Shown here piece after piece: positions 5,428 through 11,578 of a stretch of 11,578 nucleotides of DNA (positions within the stretch are counted from its first letter, which is position 1; the number at the start of each line of letters is the position of its first letter). Under the pieces are notes generated by a model that worked only from the letters and a program-made list of their open reading frames with translations, was not told where the DNA came from and ran no database searches. Made by a program: the position numbers and the translations under genes. The DNA is from an uncultured Clostridia bacterium (GTDB lineage Bacteria; Bacillota; Clostridia; Oscillospirales; CAG-272), in the NCBI GenBank assembly GCA_945936265.1, contig CAMETB010000037.1, forward strand, positions 1 through 11,578. Reading direction: 5' to 3'.

Positions 5428-5730
5428 ATGGATATAATTGAAAAAATAAAAAAATTGCAGGAAGAAAGAGGCTGGTCAATTTATACTCTTGCATTGGAAG
5501 CCGAGCTTACGCAATCCACTTTAACCTCTATGTTCCAAAGGAACAATCCTCCCAAAATTGATACCCTCAAAAATATTTGCGACGCTTTTGGAATGACTCT
5601 TGCACAATTTTTTATGGAGGACGAGGAAGCCGAAATCCTCACAAAAGACGAGAAAAAACTCGTCGCCTCATACCGAAAACTGTCGGTTAAGAAGCAACGA
5701 GCCCTTATAGAACTACTTGAAATAAAATAA
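5428..5730 (+). CDS. XRE-family helix-turn-helix regulator, controller-protein-like
   Basis: A 100-residue protein. The Cro/C1-type helix-turn-helix spans about residues 5-62, with LALEAELTQSTLTSMF as the HTH core and KIDTLKNICDAFGMTLAQFF typical of helices 4-5. A charged C-terminal helix follows (LTKDEKKLVASYRKLSVKKQRALIELL), perhaps for dimerisation. The start is an ATG with GAGGAG 5 bases upstream (5417-5422). The gene diverges from the methyltransferase operon across a region of repeated palindromes, so control of that operon and of itself is likely but inferred. Its TAA stop lies within the first bases of the right-hand flanking repeat. Confidence 0.88.
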   Translation: MDIIEKIKKLQEERGWSIYTLALEAELTQSTLTSMFQRNNPPKIDTLKNICDAFGMTLAQFFMEDEEAEILTKDEKKLVASYRKLSVKKQRALIELLEIK

Positions 5731-5734
5731 AAAC

Positions 5735-5762
5735 GAGGCTTTCGCAACTTTGCGAAAGCCTC
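5735..5762. terminator. Perfect 13-bp-arm hairpin, probable terminator (copy 2)
   Basis: The 28 bases are identical to those at 2626-2653. It starts 4 bases after the XRE stop. The minus-strand side is followed by GTTTTTATTTTATT, a good T-tract for leftward transcripts; the plus-strand side (ATTCATTATAAT) is weaker. Confidence 0.7.
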
Positions 5763-5807
5763 ATTCATTATAATAGAAAAATAATCATTTTCCCGACGAC
5801 CCTTTTT

Positions 5808-5834
5808 GTAGGGACCGGCGTCCTCGACGGTCCG
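5808..5834 (+). repeat. REP-like palindrome, GTAG type (copy of element 1)
   Basis: Identical over 27 bases to 2700-2726, including the GTAG foot, bulged hairpin and terminal CCG. Confidence 0.75.
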
Positions 5835-5857
5835 TTTACAAGAAATGAATAATTATG

Positions 5858-5882
5858 GTATGGCGGGGGCTTGCTCCCACCG
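5858..5882 (+). repeat. REP-like palindrome, GTAT variant (copy of element 2)
   Basis: Arms GGCGGG and CCCACC around the same GC-rich centre as 2767-2791. The variable base of each arm is swapped relative to that copy, and the foot is GTAT. Confidence 0.6.
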
Positions 5883-5887
5883 AAAAG

Positions 5888-5934
5888 CCTTCTCCTGCGG
5901 GAGAAGGGGGACCGCGTTAGCGGTGGATGAGGAG
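5888..5934. repeat. Double-hairpin intergenic repeat element
   Basis: The first hairpin is CCTTCTCC, loop TGCG, GGAGAAGG. The second is ACCGC, loop GTTA, GCGGT (5911-5924), followed by GGATGAGGAG. This is a different family from the GTAG palindromes and resembles dispersed double hairpins ending in GGATGAGG seen in many bacterial genomes. It is present only in the right flank. Confidence 0.6.
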
Positions 5935-5967
5935 TACGATTAAAAATCCCCTTACTCCCTCGAAAAG

Positions 5968-5993
5968 CAAAAAAAGCGGGAGCAATCTCCCGC
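5968..5993 (-). terminator. Rho-independent terminator of the PHP gene
   Basis: On the minus strand, GCGGGAG, loop ATTG, CTCCCGC, then seven T residues, starting 4 bases after the PHP stop codon. A textbook intrinsic terminator. Confidence 0.88.
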
Positions 5994-5997
5994 AATT

Positions 5998-6660
5998 TTA
6001 TTCTTCTATTAAGGTGTAATTTCCGCTTTTTAATATGCGTACAAGCTGCTCGGAGGAAACTATTTCTTCATCTGTTAAAATGCCCGAGTTGGCGGGGACG
6101 TCTTTGTAGTGAAAGTCCGTGCCGGAGGTCTGTATGAGCGAATACTTTTTTGCCCACGCCTTTGCAATATCATTGTTCGAGTTGTGACCCATATGCCCGT
6201 TGTGTACCTCAACTCCGTCGAGGTTGGCGGGGTCGGTAACCGTCATACCGAAGCGGAAGGGGTGCGCCTGAACGACAATACAACCGTTTTCGTTTGCGAT
6301 ACGCCTGAAATCTTTGAGATCCATATCGAACATACCATCGTTTTCTTTAAGGAACTTTTCGGTGATCCCGAAAACGAGATAGTCATTCCAGTTTGCATCG
6401 AACCTTAATTCCATACCGAGAATAATATTGAGTTTTCCCTCGGCAGCTTTTTTGAGTTTTTCGTATGCACCGATATATTTGTCAATAAATCCGCACAAAT
6501 CGTTCGGGCAATGAAAATTCATCGTATCCCTGTTGAAATGGTTGGTAAGCACGAGCGACGAATATCCCGCGCCGTAAAATTTCTCGATTATATCGTCGAC
6601 GTTCACTCTTGCACACATACTTATATCGTCCGAGTGGCAGTGCAACTCTGTTTTAAACAT
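5998..6660 (-). CDS. PHP-domain metal-dependent phosphoesterase
   Basis: A 220-residue single-domain PHP protein. Metal-ligand motifs appear in the expected order: HCH (His7, His9), TNH (His41), GMELRF (Glu84), QAHP (His133), EVHNGH (151-156) and GTDFH (Asp182, His184). PHP proteins are multinuclear metal phosphoesterases related to histidinol phosphatase and the polymerase PHP domain. Substrates of this small stand-alone group are generally unknown, so none is assigned. The start is an ATG with GAGGTGA just upstream (6665-6671). The gene has its own promoter and terminator and is monocistronic. Its last codons and terminator are duplicated at 2941-3017. Confidence 0.9.
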   Translation of the reverse strand: MFKTELHCHSDDISMCARVNVDDIIEKFYGAGYSSLVLTNHFNRDTMNFHCPNDLCGFIDKYIGAYEKLKKAAEGKLNIILGMELRFDANWNDYLVFGITEKFLKENDGMFDMDLKDFRRIANENGCIVVQAHPFRFGMTVTDPANLDGVEVHNGHMGHNSNNDIAKAWAKKYSLIQTSGTDFHYKDVPANSGILTDEEIVSSEQLVRILKSGNYTLIEE

Positions 6661-6680
6661 AAAATCACCTCATCCCATCT

Positions 6681-6709
6681 ATTATACATTCAATAGGCGG
6701 GCAGGTCAA
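6681..6709 (-). promoter_or_regulatory. Sigma-A promoter of the PHP gene
   Basis: On the minus strand, TTGACC (6704-6709), 17-base spacer, TATAAT (6681-6686), about 20 bases before the gene's start codon. Five of six bases match in the -35 and all six in the -10. Confidence 0.8.
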
Positions 6710-6791
6710 TAGAAAGAATCAAAAAAGTCCCGGATTATTATTAATTTATTATATATTTATAAATGAACATATGAAAATATGAATATAAATA

Positions 6792-7637
6792 TTAAATATT
6801 CCACTCATATATCCCGTCATATATCTTTTCACATTCTCCTATAACTGATAAATTATATTCGCCGTCACATCTTACATGTAAATCTCCGCCTATCGTCTCA
6901 ACGGGAATATATACGTCTTTTTTATAAGTTTTCTTCTTTACATCTGCGGCTATTGCGCAGCACGCTCCGGTGGCGCATGAGAAAATTTCACCGCACCCGG
7001 ATTTTACAAACCGCATTTTTACCGTTCCCATGTCTGTATTCTGAACGATTACGGTATCCATGTTGGCTCTGAGTGCAACTTTTCTTGAAAGCGTAAGTGC
7101 AATTTTTTCCGTATTTACACATGATATGTCGTCACAAAAAACGACGCCGTATAAATCCCCAAGCGATACAAAAGAAAAATCCAGCGATGAGTCTTCATAC
7201 CGTATTTTCCCGCTTTTTTTTATTGGTATATCACCGAAAAAAGAAAAATCAGCCTTTCCCACTTCTACCTCACAGGAGTTCATAATTATTCCGTTGCCGA
7301 ACGGAGATGTTTTTTTAACTCCTGCTTTTGTGAGTATGTTTATAAAATCCTTGCGTAGATTTTTTTCTTCATATAAAAATTTTGACGCGCAAATAAGAGC
7401 GTTCGAATTGAGAAATTCCTCTCTGCCGTCCGAGAGAAAAGTTCTTATTTCGGCGTCGGCTCCATCTGACATCATAACGGCGATAACGCCGTCTGATCCT
7501 ACTCCGAATCTTCTTGCCGAGGCAGGCGAAATAAAAGAATAAGAAAGAAGTCCGTCACGGTTTTTAAGTATTTTTGTAAAGTCAAGCAAAATATAATCGT
7601 TGCCCGAGGAGTGCATTTTGATAAACGGAATATCCAT
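6792..7637 (-). CDS. dapF: Diaminopimelate epimerase (DapF) family protein with atypical active site
   Basis: DapF interconverts LL- and meso-diaminopimelate, the last step before lysine and the peptidoglycan cross-linking residue. The 281 residues have the two-lobed layout, with SSGNDYILLDF at 11-20, GVGSDG at 45-50, and the two catalytic cysteines in place: Cys83 in NALIC and Cys221 in CATGA. However, the usual CGNGxRC is SNALIC, the substrate-binding GNPH is GDLY (160-163), and the Glu-Arg before the second cysteine (YERG) is Lys-Ser (VKSG, 211-214). The ATG at 7637 is chosen for GGAGG (7642-7646); a TTG at 7670 overlaps the dapB stop but has no clear site. It lies 29 bases after dapB, in one operon. 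No clear terminator follows; the 6710-6791 gap is very AT-rich. Fold is certain, exact activity less so. Confidence 0.8.
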   Translation of the reverse strand: MDIPFIKMHSSGNDYILLDFTKILKNRDGLLSYSFISPASARRFGVGSDGVIAVMMSDGADAEIRTFLSDGREEFLNSNALICASKFLYEEKNLRKDFINILTKAGVKKTSPFGNGIIMNSCEVEVGKADFSFFGDIPIKKSGKIRYEDSSLDFSFVSLGDLYGVVFCDDISCVNTEKIALTLSRKVALRANMDTVIVQNTDMGTVKMRFVKSGCGEIFSCATGACCAIAADVKKKTYKKDVYIPVETIGGDLHVRCDGEYNLSVIGECEKIYDGIYEWNI

Positions 7638-7666
7638 AAGACCTCCGATGAGAAATTGATAAGATT

Positions 7667-8353
7667 TCAAAATCTTTTATTTATAAGGTCCTTCATTCCG
7701 TACAAACCGCTTTTTTGAGATACTATAAATTCCGCCGCACGAACAGCGCCTTTTGCAAACAGCGTTCTGCTCCCGGCTTCATGCTTTACCGTTATTATTT
7801 CGTCATCGGTTTCTACCGTTACCGTATGTTTTCCGTATCCGTCGCCATCTCTTACCGAAATCATATCGACCTCGCCCGTGTATCCCATAGAAACAAGGGC
7901 GTCTTTGAACATAACGGCGGTTCCGCTCGGTGCGTCTTTTTTATCTTTATGATGCTTTTCGTAAATCGTTACTTTTTTTATTTCAAGCGCATTTGGAAGA
8001 GATTTTATAAATTCGTTTATTGCAAAAACTCCTCCTGAAAAATTATAGGAGAGAAAAATCGGAATCACGGCGCATGAACGGTAAATCTTCTGCATCTCTT
8101 CGCATGTATGAGATGTGGAGGCTATTACAAGAGGTATTTTATTTTCGCATGCATAGTCGCAAAGTTGATATACCGAGGAATGCGATGAAAAATCCACTAT
8201 AACATCGGCTCCGCCTGTATAGTCTTCTATCTTTGGAAAATATCCGTCCGAGTGTGCGTTTTTGTCCACCTTTGCACATACGTTTTCTTCGCCCGCCACC
8301 CGTATCATTTCGCATCCCATACGTCCGAGCGCACCGTTTATAATATATCTCAT
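7667..8353 (-). CDS. dapB: 4-hydroxy-tetrahydrodipicolinate reductase
   Basis: DapB reduces the dihydrodipicolinate precursor with NAD(P)H in the lysine/diaminopimelate pathway. The 228 residues show the Rossmann start NGALGRMG, the catalytic EKHHKDKKDAPSGTA (paired His and Lys of the family signature) and the C-terminal HEAGSRTLFAKGA. The usual nucleotide-contact GTTG is replaced by ASTS (in VIASTSHT). The protein is shorter than the roughly 270-residue E. coli enzyme but close to other clostridial forms. The ATG at 8353 has GGAGGG 5 bases upstream. It is first in the dapB-dapF pair. The promoter is not obvious in the short gap to deoA. Confidence 0.93.
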   Translation of the reverse strand: MRYIINGALGRMGCEMIRVAGEENVCAKVDKNAHSDGYFPKIEDYTGGADVIVDFSSHSSVYQLCDYACENKIPLVIASTSHTCEEMQKIYRSCAVIPIFLSYNFSGGVFAINEFIKSLPNALEIKKVTIYEKHHKDKKDAPSGTAVMFKDALVSMGYTGEVDMISVRDGDGYGKHTVTVETDDEIITVKHEAGSRTLFAKGAVRAAEFIVSQKSGLYGMKDLINKRF

Positions 8354-8421
8354 AATATCCCTCCGGAAATCTCTTACATAGATTTTCTATTCGGGCAGAG
8401 TCCGATATATACGGCTTTCAT

Positions 8422-8456
8422 CAAAAAAGGCAAGTCCTCAAAAGAGAATTTGCCTT
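8422..8456 (-). terminator. Rho-independent terminator of the deo/cdd operon
   Basis: On the minus strand, AAGGCAA pairs with TTGCCTT around a 15-base interior holding a further CTC/GAG, followed by a run of T. It lies about 10 bases after the deoA stop and separates the nucleoside operon from dapB. Confidence 0.85.
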
Positions 8457-8465
8457 ACGAATATT

Positions 8466-9767
8466 TTATGAAATTGTGTCAATGATAAGTTCTTTTTCCC
8501 CGGGTTTTTTATCCGAGAATGTAAACGCTTCTTTTATCAGTTTTTCGGCATCGTCAAAAAGCAATTGGTCGGAGGAGTACATAACCGCAAGTGTATCACC
8601 TCTTGAAACTTTGTCCGAAACGCCGCATTTAAGAACGATTCCGGCGCCGTGGTCTATTTTGTCGTCCTTTTTTGCCCGCCCCGCTCCGAGCAACATTGAG
8701 GCAAGCCCGATTTTTTCCGCGTCTATGTGGCAAACATATCCGTTAAAGTCCGATTTTACCTCGAATTTGTGCTTTGCAAGCGGCAAAAGGGAAGTATTCT
8801 TTATAAGACGGATATCTCCGCCCTGATACGATACCCACTCAAGCATTTTTTCAAACGCCTTGCCGCTCTCAAGAGATAAAACGGCTTTTTTGTACGCTTC
8901 CTCATAAGGTATATCAAAAGACAGCGAAACCATATTGGCGGCAAGAGTAAGACATAAATCGGTAAGTTTTTTGTCGCCTTTTCCCAAGAGAACGTCAACC
9001 GCCTCGCAAACCTCAAGCGAATTTCCGACACATGTGCCGAGTGGAGCGTCCATATTCGTAATCACCGCGCGCGCACGCCGCCCGAAAGATTTTCCTATCC
9101 TGACCGTCGCATCGGCAAGCGATACCGCCCCTGACCGATCCTTCATAAACGCTCCCGAGCCGCATTTTACGTCAAGTACGATAGATGAGGAGCCTGCGGC
9201 GAGTTTTTTTGACATTATGCTTGAAGCAATAAGCGGTACAGAATCAATGGTTGCCGTAACGTCACGCAGGGCGTATATTTTTTTGTCTGCGGGGGCAAGG
9301 TTGCCCGTTTGCCCTATTACCGCAATGCCGATTTTTTCAACCTGCGAAAAGAAATCTTCAACCGAAAGAGAAGTATTGTAGCCCGAAATGGCTTCGAGCT
9401 TGTCTACCGTTCCACCGGTAAACCCCAGACCCCTGCCCGACATTTTTGCCACCTTACAACCGAGAGATGCGGCAATCGGAGCAACAATAAGCGTCGTTTT
9501 GTCCCCCACGCCGCCGGTACTGTGCTTGTCAACCGTAAGGTTGCCGAAGCACGAAAGATCCAAAACGTCGCCGGAGTTCATCATTATCTCTGTAAGTAAA
9601 ACCGTCTCGTCCTCGTTCATTGAATTTATACATATAGCCATAAGCAAAGCGGACATCTGATAATCGGGTATGTCCCCGTTCACATATCCGTTTACGGCAA
9701 ACTCTATTTCTTCCTTTGATAGAGTAAGACCGTGCCTTTTCTTTGAGATAATATCGTATATTCTCAT
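8466..9767 (-). CDS. deoA: Pyrimidine-nucleoside (thymidine) phosphorylase
   Basis: Phosphorolyses thymidine, deoxyuridine and probably uridine to base plus (deoxy)ribose 1-phosphate. The 433-residue length is typical. The phosphate-binding KHSTGGVGD (81-89) and family signature SGRGLGFTGGTVDKLE (110-125) are intact. The N-terminus MRIYDIISKKRHG is characteristic and fixes the start at 9767; a GAAAGGA lies about 11 bases upstream. It is last in the operon, 63 bases after cdd. Its sugar phosphate product is the substrate of the DeoB encoded upstream. Assignment to the Firmicutes pyrimidine-nucleoside phosphorylase (Pdp) or to DeoA proper is not settled by motif alone. Confidence 0.95.
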   Translation of the reverse strand: MRIYDIISKKRHGLTLSKEEIEFAVNGYVNGDIPDYQMSALLMAICINSMNEDETVLLTEIMMNSGDVLDLSCFGNLTVDKHSTGGVGDKTTLIVAPIAASLGCKVAKMSGRGLGFTGGTVDKLEAISGYNTSLSVEDFFSQVEKIGIAVIGQTGNLAPADKKIYALRDVTATIDSVPLIASSIMSKKLAAGSSSIVLDVKCGSGAFMKDRSGAVSLADATVRIGKSFGRRARAVITNMDAPLGTCVGNSLEVCEAVDVLLGKGDKKLTDLCLTLAANMVSLSFDIPYEEAYKKAVLSLESGKAFEKMLEWVSYQGGDIRLIKNTSLLPLAKHKFEVKSDFNGYVCHIDAEKIGLASMLLGAGRAKKDDKIDHGAGIVLKCGVSDKVSRGDTLAVMYSSDQLLFDDAEKLIKEAFTFSDKKPGEKELIIDTIS

Positions 9768-9830
9768 ATCGCAAAATATCCTTTCTTTTAAAAAAGTGCG
9801 GCTCTGTGTAAGAATTTTATCTGCTCCGAG

Positions 9831-10238
9831 TTATTTTATATCCGAGGCACAAAAAGCATTTGGCAAAAAGTCCGCAAGAGTGTATGATTTTGTCTTGCCG
9901 CCCGATACGAGCAATATTGTAAGGTCGGGCGAGCAAAATTCGGATATAACCTGCAAACAAACGCCACAGGGCGGGGCAAAATCTCCCTTTTCACCCTTGC
10001 CTCCAACAACGCAAAGAGCCTTGAAGCCACGCTTTCCGTCGGAAATTGCCTTGAATATTGCCACTCTCTCGGCGCAAACCGTCGCAGAGTAGGATGCATT
10101 TTCTATATTGCATCCCGTATATACCGTGCCGTCCGAACATAAAAGCGAAGCGCCAACCTTATATTCCGAGTAAGGAGAGTAAGAAAAAGCCCTTGCCTTA
10201 TCCGCTTCTTCAACCAAAAAATCAAGCGTAGTGTCCAT
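9831..10238 (-). CDS. cdd: Cytidine deaminase
   Basis: Zinc-dependent deamination of cytidine and deoxycytidine to the uridine forms. The 135 residues match the small homotetrameric class. Zinc ligands and catalytic Glu are visible: CAE (55-57) and PCGVC (90-94). Substrate-contact residues lie in NIENASY (44-50). The ATG at 10238 has AAGGAG 5 bases upstream. It sits 20 bases after deoB and feeds the phosphorylase encoded next, so it extends salvage to cytosine nucleosides. Confidence 0.96.
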   Translation of the reverse strand: MDTTLDFLVEEADKARAFSYSPYSEYKVGASLLCSDGTVYTGCNIENASYSATVCAERVAIFKAISDGKRGFKALCVVGGKGEKGDFAPPCGVCLQVISEFCSPDLTILLVSGGKTKSYTLADFLPNAFCASDIK

Positions 10239-10258
10239 ATTTTCTCCTTTGCGCTTTG

Positions 10259-11422
10259 TCAGGCGCGAATTATTTTGTCAAGAAAACTTTTTCCGCGGCA
10301 CGTGTAGTTTATTTTAAGATAATCGGCAATAGTCGCCGCTATATCCGAATATGTCGTCCGCACGCCGAGATTTACAGGCAAAACCTTTTTGCCGTAAACC
10401 AAAAGCGGTATATATTCTCTTGTGTGATCCGTGCTTATATCCCCGGGGTCGCATCCGTGGTCAGCCGTCACGATAAGAATATCGTCATCTCTCATTCTGT
10501 CGATAAAAGAGGGAAGCCACACGTCAAATTCGGACAGTGCTTTTGCATATCCGTCAGCGTCGTTTCTGTGACCGTAAACCATATCGAAATCGACGAGATT
10601 CGTAAAGCAAAGACCGCAAAAATCCTTGTCAAGTATCTGTAAAGTAAGATCCATACCCTCGGTGTTCGAGTGGGAAAGGTAGTGCTCCGTTATACCTCTT
10701 TTTGCAAATATATCGTATATTTTGCCTACCGATATGGATGAGAGAGAATTTTCGCAGATGGCGTCAAGCACAGTTTTACCCGTCGGCTCTATTGAAAAAT
10801 CGTGTCTGTTGGCAGTGCGCTTAAAAGGGTATTCGCCCTCAAACGGTCTTGCGATAACCCTGCCGACCCCCAGAGGACCTGTCAGCAGTTTCCTTGCAAT
10901 TCTGCAATAATGGTAAAGCTCGTCAACCGGCACGACATCCTCGTGCGCGGCAATCTGAAAAACGCTGTCCTGCGAGGTATAAACTATAAGCTTGCCCGTC
11001 TTTATATGCTCATCTCCGTAGTCTTTTATTACCTCGGTGCCCGAGTACGGCTTGTTGCAAAGCACGCCTCTGCCCGTTTCCTTTGAAAATTCACGGATAA
11101 ACTCCTCAGGGAAGCCGTTTTGAAAGGTGGGAAACTTTTTTTCAGACTCTACCCCCGCAATTTCCCAATGTCCTACGGTTGTGTCCTTGCCTGCCGATAA
11201 CTCGGCACATTTGCCGAAAGCGGCACACGGAGTATCACTTTTTTCAATACAGTCAACTCCGTCTATATTGCCAAGACCGGATTTTATAAGATTGGGAATA
11301 TTAAAATATTGTGATTTTGCGACACTCCTTAAGGTGTTTGCACCCACATCGCCGAACTTTGCGGCGTCGGGCAACTCGCCCACCCCAAAACTGTCGAGAA
11401 CAATAAGAAATACTCTTTTCAT
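10259..11422 (-). CDS. deoB: Phosphopentomutase
   Basis: Converts (deoxy)ribose 1-phosphate to the 5-phosphate. The 387-residue protein is an alkaline-phosphatase-superfamily enzyme. Visible features are Asp10 in VLDSFG, the phospho-acceptor Thr81 in GKDTTVGHWE, DFD and His in VDFDMVYGHR (277-286), ADHG (320-323) and DHTRE (332-336). These match the bi-manganese site of the Bacillus enzyme as recalled from its sequence. The ATG at 11422 has AGGAGA 3 bases upstream. It links the nucleoside phosphorylases in this operon to central metabolism. No deoC is seen; it may lie upstream of the window. Confidence 0.96.
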   Translation of the reverse strand: MKRVFLIVLDSFGVGELPDAAKFGDVGANTLRSVAKSQYFNIPNLIKSGLGNIDGVDCIEKSDTPCAAFGKCAELSAGKDTTVGHWEIAGVESEKKFPTFQNGFPEEFIREFSKETGRGVLCNKPYSGTEVIKDYGDEHIKTGKLIVYTSQDSVFQIAAHEDVVPVDELYHYCRIARKLLTGPLGVGRVIARPFEGEYPFKRTANRHDFSIEPTGKTVLDAICENSLSSISVGKIYDIFAKRGITEHYLSHSNTEGMDLTLQILDKDFCGLCFTNLVDFDMVYGHRNDADGYAKALSEFDVWLPSFIDRMRDDDILIVTADHGCDPGDISTDHTREYIPLLVYGKKVLPVNLGVRTTYSDIAATIADYLKINYTCRGKSFLDKIIRA

Positions 11423-11437
11423 TTTCTCCTCCGTAAA

Positions 11438-11578
11438 TCAAAGGCGGATTGCGGTTTCAAGTGCAAGGGTTATCATATCGGTAAACGAGCTTTGCCGCTC
11501 CGATGAGGAGAGCTCTTCACCTGTTACCGTGTTATCGGATATTGTACATATGGCAAGTGCATGTTTACCGAGTTTTGC
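11438..11578 (-). CDS. deoD: Purine-nucleoside phosphorylase DeoD, C-terminal 46 residues (5' end outside window)
   Basis: The minus-strand frame is open from the window edge to a TGA at 11438-11440. The translation contains ALAICTISDNTVTGEELSSS, then ERQSSFTDMITLALETAIRL, resembling the end of E. coli-type hexameric DeoD (ICTVSDHI...ERQTTFNDMIKIALE). DeoD splits purine (deoxy)nucleosides to base and sugar 1-phosphate. It ends 15 bases before the deoB start and is therefore in the same operon. Only the tail is visible, so completeness cannot be judged. Confidence 0.87.
   Translation of the reverse strand, partial: AKLGKHALAICTISDNTVTGEELSSSERQSSFTDMITLALETAIRL

Larger units (their letters stand above)
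5727..6051. repeat. Right copy of direct repeat flanking the restriction-modification-like island
   Basis: Collinear with 2618-3017 (hairpin block, one REP pair, terminator plus PHP coding end). It begins at the last codons of the XRE gene and supplies its stop codon. Here the PHP end belongs to the intact gene. Between the shared blocks this copy carries a double-hairpin element absent from the left copy. Confidence 0.85.

Noticed and set aside
6710..6791. Possible dapF terminator or small RNA in the AT-rich gap
   Set aside because: Only weak AT-only self-complementarity is visible, with no GC stem followed by a T-tract.
7638..7670. TTG start for dapF at 7670
   Set aside because: It would overlap the dapB stop, but the DapF fold starts at MDIPFIKMHSSGN and the ATG at 7637 has its own GGAGG.

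Overview
The window looks like chromosomal DNA from an endospore-forming member of the Clostridia (Firmicutes). The main evidence is a 26-residue SpoVM-like gene just downstream of a PP2C phosphatase / Ser-Thr kinase / RsgA cluster, the neighbourhood in which spoVM sits in Bacillus. Strong Shine-Dalgarno sites (GGAGG type), short intergenic gaps and moderately AT-rich DNA fit this. The genus cannot be named from the sequence alone.

Layout. (1) 1-2612, plus strand: the 3' part of a PP2C phosphatase gene, a Hanks-type kinase gene lacking any membrane segment or PASTA domain, rsgA overlapping it by 4 bases, then spoVM. (2) 2613-3034, non-coding: a perfect hairpin, four GTAG-type REP-like palindromes, and a decayed copy of the last codons and terminator of the PHP gene that lies intact 3 kb further on. 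(3) 3035-5730: a compact restriction-modification-like island. An EcoRI-family adenine methyltransferase gene and a DUF262-HNH nuclease gene form a minus-strand operon, with a divergent XRE regulator gene. The shared control region has a consensus promoter whose spacer holds a palindromic operator. (4) 5731-5997: a second copy of the hairpin/REP/terminator block. (5) 5998-6660, minus strand: intact PHP phosphoesterase gene with its own promoter and terminator. (6) 6792-8353, minus strand: dapF and dapB; the DapF active site is strongly atypical. (7) 8466-11578, minus strand: a nucleoside salvage operon transcribed deoD (partial) - deoB - cdd - deoA, closed by a clear terminator.

How it fits together. 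The first cluster joins reversible Ser/Thr phosphorylation, ribosome assembly and spore-coat anchoring. The deo/cdd operon converts (deoxy)nucleosides to free bases and pentose 5-phosphates. The dap pair serves the lysine/meso-diaminopimelate branch, which feeds the cell wall. The restriction-modification-like island lies between two direct copies of the spoVM-PHP intergenic region. This suggests it was inserted together with flanking DNA from a diverged relative, and could be lost by recombination between the copies.

The best candidate for a little-described system is the island itself: a DUF262-HNH nuclease translationally coupled to an EcoRI-family methyltransferase, under a divergent XRE regulator. 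The atypical DapF, the kinase without a sensor domain and the two-copy flanks are separate points worth following.
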